This document shows positions 1 to 10,040 of a stretch of 64,000 nucleotides of DNA, piece after piece (within the stretch, counting starts at the first letter, position 1; the number at the start of each line of letters is the position of its first letter). The stretch is taken from NCBI GenBank assembly GCA_025093555.1, contig JAIWNF010000009.1, positions 1 to 64,000 on the forward strand, written 5' to 3'. The notes under the pieces are model-generated. The model was given only the letters and a program-made list of their open reading frames with translations, made no database searches and was not told the origin of the DNA. Position numbers and translations under genes: made by a program. The DNA comes from Circinella umbellata (taxonomy: Eukaryota > Mucoromycota > Mucoromycetes > Mucorales > Lichtheimiaceae).

Positions 1-1712
1 TTGATCCAGGTACATTATTTTTTACTATACGTACATATAAAGTTTTTAATCAAAATGTGGCTAAACTAATTTATTTCATACTTAAATTATTGTAGGCATC
101 CGTGCCATGTTTACTGCTGTAGGAAACTACAATAACCATCAGGAAGATCTGGGAAATAAAAACTGGCGGACACATAACATCAAGACTGTTAGTAACGGTG
201 AATATCAGTAAGTAATAATACTTTTTTGTTACTATGGTATACAAATTAACAAACAATCAATTGATAATTTATATTTTATTTAGGCTACGTTCAGGTTTTA
301 GACGTGCTGCAAACCAAGAATTGATTGAACGTAACAATGCAAATATTCAACCTAGCTATGATGTCCTTACACAAAACCCTCCCACTGTTCCAAGTTCCCA
401 AGGTTATTTAAATTATATTAGTGCCCTTGGAAGAGTGCATAGAAAGTAAGTTATTACGCGATTAATATAAAAATTAAATGTGGGCAAAAAGAGCTTTGCC
501 TATTATAAATACATCTAACATGATTATATCCAAGTATCCACACTTTCAATATTGGTTTTAGACATAGAGAACGTAGAGAACGAAGTGCTGCAAGTCGTAA
601 GTGTGCACTTGACGTTTTGGCAAATTACGTCGCTGGTGGAATAATAAAGGTATTTACAACACATTTCAATTATATTATACATATCACTATATATATAACT
701 TTTATATAAATTATACTAATGTATGCTCATCGCTTTATATTCTTAGCCTGACATCCAGTCAACTTTAAAAAAATCCAAAGCAGAACGTAAAGCAGAAAGA
801 CGTCTTCAAGTGCGTACTATACGTGAAAGTTTAAACCAGTTACAAGGGGCTCACATACAGCCACCGCCAAGAGACCAAAGATTGGTGATTGCTTATGGTG
901 ATGCTGACCTCCGGGGTACAATGAAGGGTAGTGGCCCTTTACCAACAAAAGTACGTAATGCATGGTTAGGAAAGAGAGAATGAGCATATTAGATACTCAT
1001 TCTTATTGCCAAATTTTCTAAACATTTGTTTTTTTAGACATTCAGAAGGTATCTTGCTCAACGTGCTCCGGTAATATGTGTGGATGAGTACAACACAAGC
1101 AAAATATGCTCAGGTTGCCATCAACGCCTGTTCGATATAAGAAGAAATGATATGTCGATTTGTAACCATCGGTGAGTTTTTTGATAATTTTTCTACATAC
1201 ATCTATTCACCATTATTAAATATAAATGCAACTGTCATGTAGTACAACTGTCACCCATGATCGTTGGGTAAGAGATTCTGATGGACGCACTCGACATCGC
1301 AGACGCCGCTACTGCAATTTACCAGATGGAACGAGAATTAGAACATCTCAGTGTGAAGCAAGAGTACAATTAGGTAAGTTTCATATACAATCCAATAAAG
1401 TGATTTATTAATGTCCTTTTCAAAATTTACACAGGTGATGAAGACTATCGCCGTTTGATCTATCCTATAAAGATTTGCCAAAATTGTTTGTCGGTTAGAA
1501 ATACTCCTGCTTTGGTATATACGTCTTTCTTTAATGGTCATACTTTATTTATTTTTAAATGCTAAATATGATCATTTTCTCTATATTTTTTTCTGTAGCA
1601 CTTGGATCGTGATGTTAATGCTGCCTGTAATATGCGCCAAATTCTCCTAAATTATTTAAATAATTTACCAAGACCTCCAGCTTTAGATCGAGGACACCTT
1701 GTTGTCCAATAG
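1..1712 (+). CDS. Fanzor-type RNA-guided nuclease, C-terminal RuvC half (5' end outside window)
   Basis: Visible exons: 1-9, 96-207, 284-445, 562-649, 747-950, 1038-1171, 1243-1373, 1435-1514 and 1599-1712. Joined, they give an open frame of 343 residues. It begins at the RuvC-I motif DPGIRAMFTAV, whose Gly codon is split by the first intron. Numbering from that Asp as 1, the frame has GDADLRGTMKGSGPLP (about 171-186), the second catalytic acid in VDEYNTSKICSGC (Glu208), a zinc-ribbon pair CSGC (215-218) and CQNC (294-297), and the RuvC-III motif LDRDVNAACNM (Asp311). This is the eukaryotic relative of TnpB and Cas12, with the rearranged Glu position known for Fanzors. The family cuts DNA guided by an omega RNA usually encoded at the 3' end of the gene. 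No stop or frameshift is seen, so the visible half may be active. The N-terminal guide-binding half is missing only because the window starts here. Family assignment is strong; activity is inference. Confidence 0.88.
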
Positions 1713-1775
1713 CCAGTCAAACACTGGTAATGCGCCCTTTGTTGGCCACGGCGGTACGTTATTTTTTATTTGTAG
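1713..1775 (+). ncRNA. Candidate omega-RNA 3' segment or element end
   Basis: Directly after the Fanzor stop lies a perfect small hairpin: CCAGT (1713-1717), loop CAAAC, ACTGG (1723-1727). A GC-rich patch follows with TTGGCCA and CGGCGG (about 1742-1757), unusual for this AT-rich DNA. In known Fanzor and TnpB loci the guide-RNA scaffold overlaps the ORF 3' end and runs into the element's right end. That makes this the expected place, but the boundaries and the guide cannot be defined here. It could equally be an ordinary 3' UTR hairpin. Confidence 0.3.
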
Positions 1776-1801
1776 TTCTCATGTCACATTATATGATTTG
1801 C

Positions 1802-1816
1802 TGACGTCATTATTGG
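1802..1816 (+). promoter_or_regulatory. CRE palindrome and inverted CCAAT box upstream of the TMEM14 gene
   Basis: The perfect 8-base CRE palindrome TGACGTCA (1802-1809) is followed by ATTGG (1812-1816), a CCAAT box on the opposite strand. Both lie about 100 bases upstream of the TMEM14-like start codon. CRE sites bind ATF/CREB-type bZIP factors and CCAAT boxes bind the HAP complex in fungi. Function here is inferred from position and sequence only. Confidence 0.4.
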
Positions 1817-1911
1817 TGATAAATATAGAGAGCCCGTAAAAACGCATATAATTACAAAAGCTGTTTCGTCTTTTATTGTTCATACAACAACAACAGTAGC
1901 ACGTAGAAAAA

Positions 1912-2333
1912 ATGTCCCATCATCCTTGTTATACAATGGCCGGTCTTTCCCTTGCTGGGTAAGTAACTGCTTCTTATCCATGTGTATGAAAGCAAAAAAA
2001 AGAGGATATCATCTGATAAATTAATTTTCTTTTATTGTTGTTATTTTAATTATCATTTATAGTGGTGTTGCTGGTTTCGCTCGAACACGCTCTGTTCCCT
2101 CCTTAGTTGCTGGTGTAGCTGTTGGTTCTATGTATGGCTATGCAGGTTATTTGATCAAGGAAAACAAAGATTATGGACATGAGACTGCCGTTGTTGCTTC
2201 TGCCATCTTGGCTGGTGCCATGATCCCACGCGCCATCAAAAGCGGATTCAAGAAACCTGTACCAGTGGCAATGTCAGTGGTAGCCTTAGCAGCTGGGGGT
2301 TACTATGTTAAAAAAGTGATTGATTACATGTAA
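1912..2333 (+). CDS. TMEM14-family small membrane protein
   Basis: Two exons (1912-1958 and 2063-2333) encode 105 residues. The protein is four short hydrophobic, Gly/Ala/Val-rich segments, including GGVAGFARTRSVPSLVAGVA and VASAILAGAMIPRAI, and ends in KKVIDYM. Length and pattern fit the TMEM14 (UPF0136) family of roughly 100-120-residue membrane proteins. Animal TMEM14C sits in the inner mitochondrial membrane and supports haem synthesis; that role in this fungus is inference. The start ATG lies about 200 bases after the Fanzor stop, so the promoter must lie in the Fanzor 3' flank, where a CRE and a CCAAT box are seen. Confidence 0.85.
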
Positions 2334-2691
2334 AAATAAAAATAGAAATAAAAAACGTTTGCTAGACTTTATACACCATTTGATTATTCTTAGTCAAACA
2401 ATGTAGGGATTCAACAACACACGCTTCAGCATAGATGCATTATTTTCTGTTTTGAGAAGCCGATTATCATCATTCGTTATACATATAAGGAATTCATGAA
2501 TATAGTATAAAGTGACATTGTCCTTGGTACTATAAAATGTGTGTACTTTGTGGGAAGTATTTTGAATAACTTGTAATCAGCTCTCTTTTTGGTATAGTTT
2601 TTTACTTCTGTGTGAAACTTCTTATTGTTTAAAGTTGTATCAATGAGTTTGTCACGTTCGTGGTAATGTATTTTGAAAAAAAGTGACAGGT

Positions 2692-2991
2692 TCAAAAGTA
2701 GGAAAAAATATTTCTATAAAATTTGATGTAGAGTATCAAGATGACATTAAGAATTTGAACCAAAGCTCGCGCAGGTGACGTATTTAGTATCTGTGGAGCT
2801 AATGTTTTCTGAACAGTGGCACCATTACATGAATATAATAATGAAAGGGTTCCATACACAAAAAAAGCAATCGAACCTAAAAGTGAAAAGGTATCGAATC
2901 TACAATTACAAAAGGTTATAGAGCTAAACAGTTCTTGTATAACCGAGGAATGATGATCTTCAGCAGTGTAAGGAGAGGGATGCATAAACAC
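2692..2991 (-). CDS. Hypothetical small membrane protein
   Basis: A 99-codon open frame starts at ATG 2991 and ends at TGA 2692-2694. Two hydrophobic stretches are visible, LLGSIAFFVYGTLSLLYS and LVQILNVILILYIKFY. No family is recognised. A second, shifted frame continues downstream (about 2718-2477) with a charged coding-like stretch containing HYHERDKLIDTTLNNKK. It opens right after a TTTTATAG that could be a splice acceptor, so the real 3' end may be spliced and longer. It would be divergently transcribed from the hexosaminidase gene, sharing the 115-base spacer. The gene could also be spurious. Confidence 0.35.
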   Translation of the reverse strand: MFMHPSPYTAEDHHSSVIQELFSSITFCNCRFDTFSLLGSIAFFVYGTLSLLYSCNGATVQKTLAPQILNTSPARALVQILNVILILYIKFYRNIFSYF

Positions 2992-3106
2992 ACTTGGCTC
3001 CGAAATTAGTACAGTCCCCTCCTCTTTTTAATCAGTGTATTTCCAAACATTCTTTGCTCCCCTTCTCTTCTCTTCTTATTTCTTTTTTCATTTTAGTACA
3101 AATATC

Positions 3107-6100
3107 ATGAAAAAGGGTGTACTTTTGGTGGCTTTGTATCCGTCGATCACTTGGGCACTTCAGGGTGTCTTTTTATGGCCTGTTCCACAGACAGTAGAAT
3201 CTGGAAATATTGATGTCAATTTAGATGTGTGTTAATTTTTTTTATATAATATTGTATCAAAATAACTACAGCTTTTATAAGTATTAATAGTATGGTATAT
3301 TACTTATATATAGAAAGCCTTCAAAATAAATGCGCCAAAAGAATTAGATGATGCTGTGTCACGTTATTCACAATTGATTGCGCGTGAACAGTGGGTGCCG
3401 GTACGACCATCATTTTTTAGTCTCTTTTTCTTTATTATTATTAAGCCATATATGCAATATCATGTCATTTTTTTCTACTTCTTTTGTTGAAAAATTCGAA
3501 TGTCTTTTGTTTGTGTATCGGTATAGGTACAGGTTCCTGATCCATACAAGGATGGTGAAGCATATGTTAATGGTCAGCGTAAGGCTGTAGTTGCGGGATC
3601 TACTCTCAAATCTTTAGAAGTGGTGGTCAATGAACCAACAAAGAACCTCGAATTTGGTGTGGATGAATCATATGTATTGAATGTGGATGGCACCCGGGGA
3701 AAGGCAACATTACAAGCTCCTACGATATGGGGTGCTCTTCATGGCCTTGAAACATTTTCCCAACTTGTACAAGCACGTTCTTCTGATGATAATACACCAA
3801 TTCAAGATTATAATGATGAAGATGAAGTCAAAAACAATGAAAATACTGATTTGTTTATTCCTGAAACTCCTATTCATATTCAAGATGCTCCTGCATTTTC
3901 TCATCGTGGATTAATGTTGGGTAAGTCAGAATATGCTTGAATTTTGGCTCTTGGAAATAAAATCATTTATTTTGATTGCTTTCTGACAAAAAGTTGTCAA
4001 TTAATAGATACTTCAAGAAACTATTTCCCTGTAAAAGATATTTTAAGAACCCTCGACGCTATGGCTTACAACAAACTAAATGTAACTTATTATACAATGC
4101 AAAAGGACTGCACGTGTCCTTGTGTTTCCACGTTTTGACTTTTAATATTAATTTTGCTCATCAATTTATATATTAAATCCAGGTCTTCCATTGGCATATT
4201 ACTGATTCACAAAGTTTTCCATTAAAGCTGGAAAATTCACCTGAACTTGCAAATCATGGTGCTTATGTTATCAACAAAAAACGTTATGTATATACAAAAA
4301 ATGATATCCAAAATATTGTCCAATATGCAAGGGCGAGAGGCATTCGTGTTATTCCAGAAATTGACATGGTAAGGAAAATTAAGGGGTTACTTATGGTTAA
4401 ATTGGCTGTATATAAATATAATATTTGGGTATGCAGAAATTAACATACAGACATATTCTAAAACCTACTACTCTATGTCTGAATTGTACATAATTATTAG
4501 CCTGCACATACTGCTTCTTGGGGATTGGCTCATAAGGACATCACGTATGTATTATATTAAAGGGAAAAAAAATCAGAATCGAAATAAGCTGGGGTGGAAG
4601 TATGGAAATTATTAGATAAGAATACTGATCAATACACAACAACATTGATACATGTAGAACATGTTCGGGACGATTCTTTTTAGATCAAAGTAATAAATGG
4701 AGTGAACGATATGCGGCCGAACCTACTACTGGTCAATTAAATCCAGTGGCAAATAAAACATATGAAATCGTCAACAAGGTGATTACTGAGGTCGCTACTT
4801 TATTCCCAGATGCATGGTTTCATGGTGGTGGTGATGAACCAATTTATAAGTGTTGGGAAGAAGAAGAATCAGTGCGGGACTATATGCAAGAGCATGGTGC
4901 CACTGGGGATGATCTCTTGCATATGTTCTTGAATAAAGAGCTTGAATTTATTCAAAATAACAAGAAAACTGCTATTTTGTGGGAAGGTAGCAACAAATTT
5001 AATTCCAAGTCATATGTTATGAATATATAAGTATAAAATTCAAATACACATGTAGAAGCTCACTAGTAATCTTTTTACGTATCGAATTTTTTCTGGGGAA
5101 TTTGTTACGTACCAAAAAAAAAATAGATTCTGTTACCAATAACAAGTTACCCATTTCCAAGAACGTGGTGTTGCAAGTTTGGGCAAACGCAGTGACTGAA
5201 GCAGCAAAGAAGGGTTATAAAGTGATTGCTTCACATGCTAACTTTTGGTATTTAGATTGTGGTCATGGTGGATGGACGTAAGTTCAACATGATGGCGCAC
5301 TTATGTTTGTGGCCCATGCTTATGTGTATATGCACCTGTGCAAAACATGTTTCCATATTTCCACAAATGTGCAGTTACAAGAAAAAAAGAATATTGAAGA
5401 ACATTATTATTAAATATTTTATAGAGGCAATGATATGTCATATGATGAACAAACACAACCCAAGATCCCAGAATCACTTGCCAAAGAATTGAATAAGCAC
5501 CAACTTACAGATAATTACCGCCCTTCTAATTGGGGAGGTTCTGGTGGTGATTGGTGTGGTCCTTTCAAGACTTGGCAACGAATTTACACTTATGATATGA
5601 CTTATAATTTGACAACCGCAGAAGCCAAGAATGTATTGGGTGGTGAAGTAGCTTTATGGGCTGAACAAACTGATAGTGTTAGTCTTGATGGTCGTTTGTG
5701 GTAAGTAATCCCCTTTTAAGCTTTTTTTTCACCAACTATATACACAATAGCAGATAAACAATAAAATTAACGTTTGTGTATATTTTTTTCTATCCTCCTT
5801 TTTTGATGCGTCGTCATGAAAACCATGATAAAAAATACTCTTTCATTCTTCACTGTTCTGCATAATTAAAAAAACTAATTATTCTATTAGGCCACGCACA
5901 GCAGCCGCGGCTGAAATCATGTGGTCGGGTCGTCAAGATAAAGACCAAAAACAGCGTGACCTAAGCGACGCCATGTTACGAATTTTCGACTGGAGATATA
6001 GATTAGTCAAGCGAGGCATTGGCGCTGAAGCACTTCAGCCGCTTTGGTGGTACGTTGACTTTTCTTTGTTATTTTCTTTTCAATTTCTTATTGTATATAA

Positions 6101-6315
6101 ATGTATCAGTGTGTGGTGTGATTTGGACAAAGTGATAAAAGAAATATATATAATAATGAGAAGATACAAATGATAAAAAGACTAGTTTATAAATTTGGGA
6201 ATTTTCTTGCATGTTGTTATTTACTAATTATGATATTGTTATATAATATCTATACAGTGGACAAAACCCTTATATGTGTGACGCCGCGTTCCCAGATGCG
6301 TTTAAAGACGAGTAA
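3107..6315 (+). CDS. Beta-N-acetylhexosaminidase, glycoside hydrolase family 20
   Basis: Eleven exons: 3107-3226, 3314-3400, 3527-3920, 4008-4081, 4183-4368, 4501-4544, 4691-4986, 5127-5277, 5425-5700, 5891-6049 and 6258-6315. They join to 614 residues. The start is a signal peptide ([18 protein letters not shown]), so the product is secreted or vacuolar. GH20 landmarks in order: the N-terminal hexosaminidase domain, [44 protein letters not shown], the catalytic pair in HGGGDEP (Asp350-Glu351), ILWED, and [14 protein letters not shown]. It ends in CGQNPYMCD, a typical disulfide loop. Family members release terminal GlcNAc/GalNAc, here plausibly during chitin turnover. The exon 7 acceptor (CAAAG before 4691) is atypical; the usual TAG eight bases earlier would bring an in-frame stop. 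Confidence 0.92.
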
Positions 6316-6844
6316 ATCACTAATTATCAAACTTCGTTATAATGATGGAAAAAGATACTAATATATTACGGCTATCTACATGATTCAATTAAACTGATCT
6401 CTTTCAAAACACAATATAATAATAATAATAATAGTAACAATAAACATATATAAATTAAACAATACTATATAATAATTATCTAACTAATTCAGTAGTGATA
6501 AATTGCGGCAGACAATAAGTGCAATCGATTTTTATGCTACTCCAATGAATAAATTTGATTAAAGAATCATGTGTTTCGCTTAGTGAATGACCAGCAAATG
6601 TCAAATTTTGGAAGATGTTAATATAACATCCTGTACGTGTGACAGCTGGTTTTGGCCCGATGTTTATTCCAAAAAAAATGGTCTGGACCAGTGTGCTGTG
6701 CAATAATAATGATAATAAAAACTTCCTTTTTTTTACCTGCGTACCCCTTGTCTCCACACATTTCTCCATCTTTCTTTTCGTTTCTTTTTATTTTATTTTT
6801 TTACTTGTCGATAGTTTTAACAAACAAACAAAACTATTAAGAGA
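6316..6844. other. Intergenic, A/T-rich; no convincing gene
   Basis: The hexosaminidase 3' flank includes an (AAT)n run around 6417-6433. A 97-codon open frame on the - strand (6476-6769) has mixed composition and no recognisable motif. I do not call it a gene. Confidence 0.4.
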
Positions 6845-7299
6845 ATGCAAGCTTCTTCTGCTTCAACTAAACCTTTTCTTTGTTGTTACCTTTGTGGTTC
6901 CAGTGAGTTATTAATATTTTTTAGTATTCAACATACACCTAAACTAAATGGCTAACTATAACTTTATATTCTTAGGCAAACATAAGTCTAGTGATTGTGT
7001 AAGTGAAGATATCATAATTATAAAAAAAATAACATTAATAGGACCAAGAAGCATCGTTCATAGTAACTGATACTTGTATTATTATTCTATCTCATCTTTT
7101 TTTTTTATTTTGTACCAATCGTTATTTCAATTAAAATGCTATTTTAGCCATTGTAAGTATAAAAGAAGAAAAAACCTTGGACAGTCAAAAAGCAAACACA
7201 TATTAACGAAGTACACTTATTTTTTTCAATAGGTACTGTTTTTTGCCTCATCACCGCCATTGTTATTCGTTACATTCCTGTGTTACCAACACTACATAA
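6845..7299 (+). CDS. Candidate mini-protein with CCHC zinc knuckle
   Basis: The proposed exons are 6845-6902, 6976-6998, 7148-7152 (a 5-base microexon) and 7233-7299. They give 50 residues in one frame. The clear signal is a zinc knuckle spanning the first splice junction, CYLCGSSKHKSSDC, which fits C-x2-C-x4-H-x4-C exactly. If the microexon is right, a second Cys/His-rich stretch follows, with YCFLPHHRHCYSLHSC. All junctions use GT-AG. The microexon is the weak point: exon 2 could instead splice at 7042, giving a different tail. CCHC knuckles bind nucleic acid in Gag-like and cellular RNA-binding proteins, but no family is recognised here. Confidence 0.35.
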
Positions 7300-8092
7300 A
7301 AACTGCCTCATTTAGTCCAGTGAGCTAGTCGGGCTAAGAAAAGAAACATCGATTCACAAAAGAAAATAATATCAACACTTGTTTCTCCTTCATTACAGTC
7401 AAAAGCATAACAACGACAACCCACGACAAAATTTTCATATTATAATTTGATGTTTGCTTTACGCACAAACATTCATCAGCATTCTTTTTTATATATATAC
7501 CAAACATCCAGAATAACAAGAATCATCCGATTTGATTTACTGTACAAATATTAGTATACACCATACACATACATATACAAATCATATATTACATATTATC
7601 TTATATATAAATACTACGTATTCCATTATTCCATTATTGCTTTATTCTTTTATATACATTATTTTTGTATTATAGTTTTTATTTTTTCTTGTAGCATTTT
7701 ATTTTATTAAACAGTGAATGATTAATACACCCCTTTTGTCGGAATGATCAATAATTCTTTCCATTCTGATATAGAACATTACGGCATATAAATACAAACA
7801 AAGCGTTTCATTACGTACTTAATATTTATTTAATATTTATTATTGTAATTATATATCCAAAAAAAAAACAATCACGGGAATGTGTGGAAAAGAGTAGAAG
7901 AATAGAGGTTAAAAACCAAATTTACTCATCAAATAAAATAATCGGGGATGTAATACGCAAGAAAACAAAAAGTAAAGCAGTAAATGATTTATGCGTAGAG
8001 AATGTTATGTAAAGTTGTCATTATTAATATTGGTTATGTACATACGACGGCAAAAGCTAATTGTTCACCTTATCACTATCATGGTTGCTTTC
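7300..8092. other. Intergenic, A/T-rich, between convergent genes
   Basis: This stretch separates the + strand candidate above from the 3' end of the dioxygenase gene on the - strand. It holds A/T runs and TATA-like dinucleotide stretches (about 7560-7680). No ORF with coding character is visible. Confidence 0.5.
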
Positions 8093-9643
8093 TTAAGCCT
8101 TGCTGGTAGCAACACGATAAGGAGCAAAGTCTTCTTCAGTAACAGGAATGGGTGGTTCTGCACTTGCCATATTACATTGTTGGAAAATTCGAACATCTGT
8201 ATCCTTCAAAGAGCCAACAACAGAATGTAATACACCACGGTTATGGAAAATGACAAGATCACCATCATTCCATTCATGAGCATACACATTTTCAGGATTA
8301 ATAGAAGGACGTTGGAACTTGTACAGTAATTCACGGACTTTTTCGAGATCACCCATTGGTTTACCATCAATGATCAAGTCTTGTACAGCTGCGGGATGAA
8401 CTTGTAGATGAATCTTATTGGTTACTGGATTTTTCCATAACATGGGATAAATCTTAATAGCTTCTTCTTCAATAGGGGGCAATTCTTCTTCGCTCAATTC
8501 TTTACCCTCGGAAACCATACCCAAACCAGTTGAACGAGAACGAGCTTTGGACATCCATAAATAAGGGTGAGGGGCATATTTCACCTTGGTACGGAAAGCC
8601 AATTCCTTTAAATCTTGTGGCAAAATTTCAAATGCATGTTGACCAGAAATGACTATTATGATGGTTTTTCGTCCATGATTCAATTTTTTGTTTTGTTTGT
8701 TTATTTGTTTTATCTTCTTTCTCCCCACATAAATATAAACATAGAATATAGACTTTTTGTCTTTCGCCTCCTTTTTATTTTATCACTTTCATACATTTGG
8801 TTCCTTTCCCTCCCCATTTTTTTTTTATTTTCGAATAGTACTTACAAGCAGTTGTGCCCAATTGAACATCCAATGTATCATCAGTGCTATCGTCGTACAC
8901 AACAGTTTGGCGTCGGGGTTCCTAATCGTTATCATTTATATACAACATAGATAAACAAATTAGTGATAAATGATCAATTTATCGTACAACGCAATTAATA
9001 TAAAAAAACAACTTACGGGATTCTTGAATCCAAACAGACTAGTAACCTTAGGTGGATTTAACTTGTACAAAGCAGCATCCATATGCCATCGATAGAAACG
9101 TGTCTTACCAGCTTCTTCGTCTTCCTTTGACATGACGGTTTGATGAAACACCTTGTGATGCGGATGAGTCAATTGACGTTCTTCAATACCTTGATAATTT
9201 TTAATCAAACCATGACCGAGCAGTTGAACTTGGGGAACATCGGGTAATGGAGATAGATCACGTGCGATCACGGATTGTTGAGCACGATGTTGGCCACCAT
9301 GACCATAAGTATCCACTTCAGGCTCAAAACGTTTGGTGATTTCATACTGTGTTTTAGGTTGGAGATGGGATTGGTTACGGATAACTACAACTTGATAAGT
9401 ATAGACGGCGTCACGTAGAATTTCAAAGTCGTGATCTATATTATTTATATGACAAATTTTCATATATTAGCTAAATAAATACAATTGAATATACAGCGGA
9501 TTATAATTATCCGTATGAATATATAAGAGTAGGTGAATCAATTTACCTGACAGCTTTTCAAGATCCAAATCATTGATCATAGCACCAAAATCGACACCAC
9601 TTTGAGCTTCGGTAGGCTTGATAGGTTCAATAGTAAAAGTCAT
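8093..9643 (-). CDS. Alpha-ketoglutarate-dependent dioxygenase, XanA-like (xanthine dioxygenase)
   Basis: Four exons on the minus strand (9547-9643, 9017-9435, 8846-8921 and 8093-8652) give 383 residues. It belongs to the TauD/TfdA Fe(II)/2-oxoglutarate dioxygenases. The metal triad is visible as RWHMDAAL (His150, Asp152) and GVLHSVV (His340), with a 2-oxoglutarate-binding Arg in DVRIFQQCN (Arg352). Stretches such as FYRWHMDAALYKLNPP, RARSRSTGLGMVSEGKE-like, PMLWKNPVTNK and GDLVIFHNRGVLHSV resemble the fungal XanA subgroup, which oxidises xanthine to uric acid, more than taurine dioxygenases. No targeting signal is evident; it is probably cytosolic. Clustered HGATAR sites upstream suggest nitrogen (GATA-factor) control. 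The substrate is an inference from family resemblance. Confidence 0.82.
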
Positions 9644-9936
9644 GATAATTTGTAGTTTTTGTAAAGCAAGAAGTAATAATGGAAAGGCAGAAAAAGCAAA
9701 ACCAGCAAACAAAAGGAAAAGAAACTAAAAATGAGAAACGGAAAAAGTATTTATATTCCAAACAAAAGAAAAATGCATTGAAGAATATAACATGATCAGT
9801 TGACTAATAAGTACGTAAACCCATAAAAGTAATCCCTACAGCATGGATGTACTTGCTACTTTACCACGAACGGGTCATTCATTTCCGGCTTCTTTTTGCC
9901 CCTGATACTCCGCTCCTATCTATAGCAGCATTATTA

Positions 9937-10040
9937 TGATAAGCCAAATTGATAGCAATAGAATTATAAACACATTGACCATGAGTGTCTTCCTTTTTTT
10001 GTTTATCATTTTTTTCACATAAAAAAAATCCTGTTTATCA
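9937..10040. promoter_or_regulatory. Cluster of four HGATAR (GATA-factor) sites upstream of the XanA-like gene
   Basis: TGATAA at 9937-9942, TGATAG at 9950-9955, and TTATCA (TGATAA on the other strand) at 10003-10008 and 10035-10040. They lie about 300-400 bases upstream of the start codon at 9643. AreA/Nit2-type GATA factors switch on purine and other nitrogen-source genes in fungi, which fits the predicted product. By base composition one would expect fewer than one such site in 100 bases, but the count was made by eye. Confidence 0.35.

Noticed and set aside
6476..6769. 97-codon minus-strand ORF after the hexosaminidase gene
   Set aside because: No motif, no plausible neighbouring exons, and composition consistent with chance in an intergenic region.
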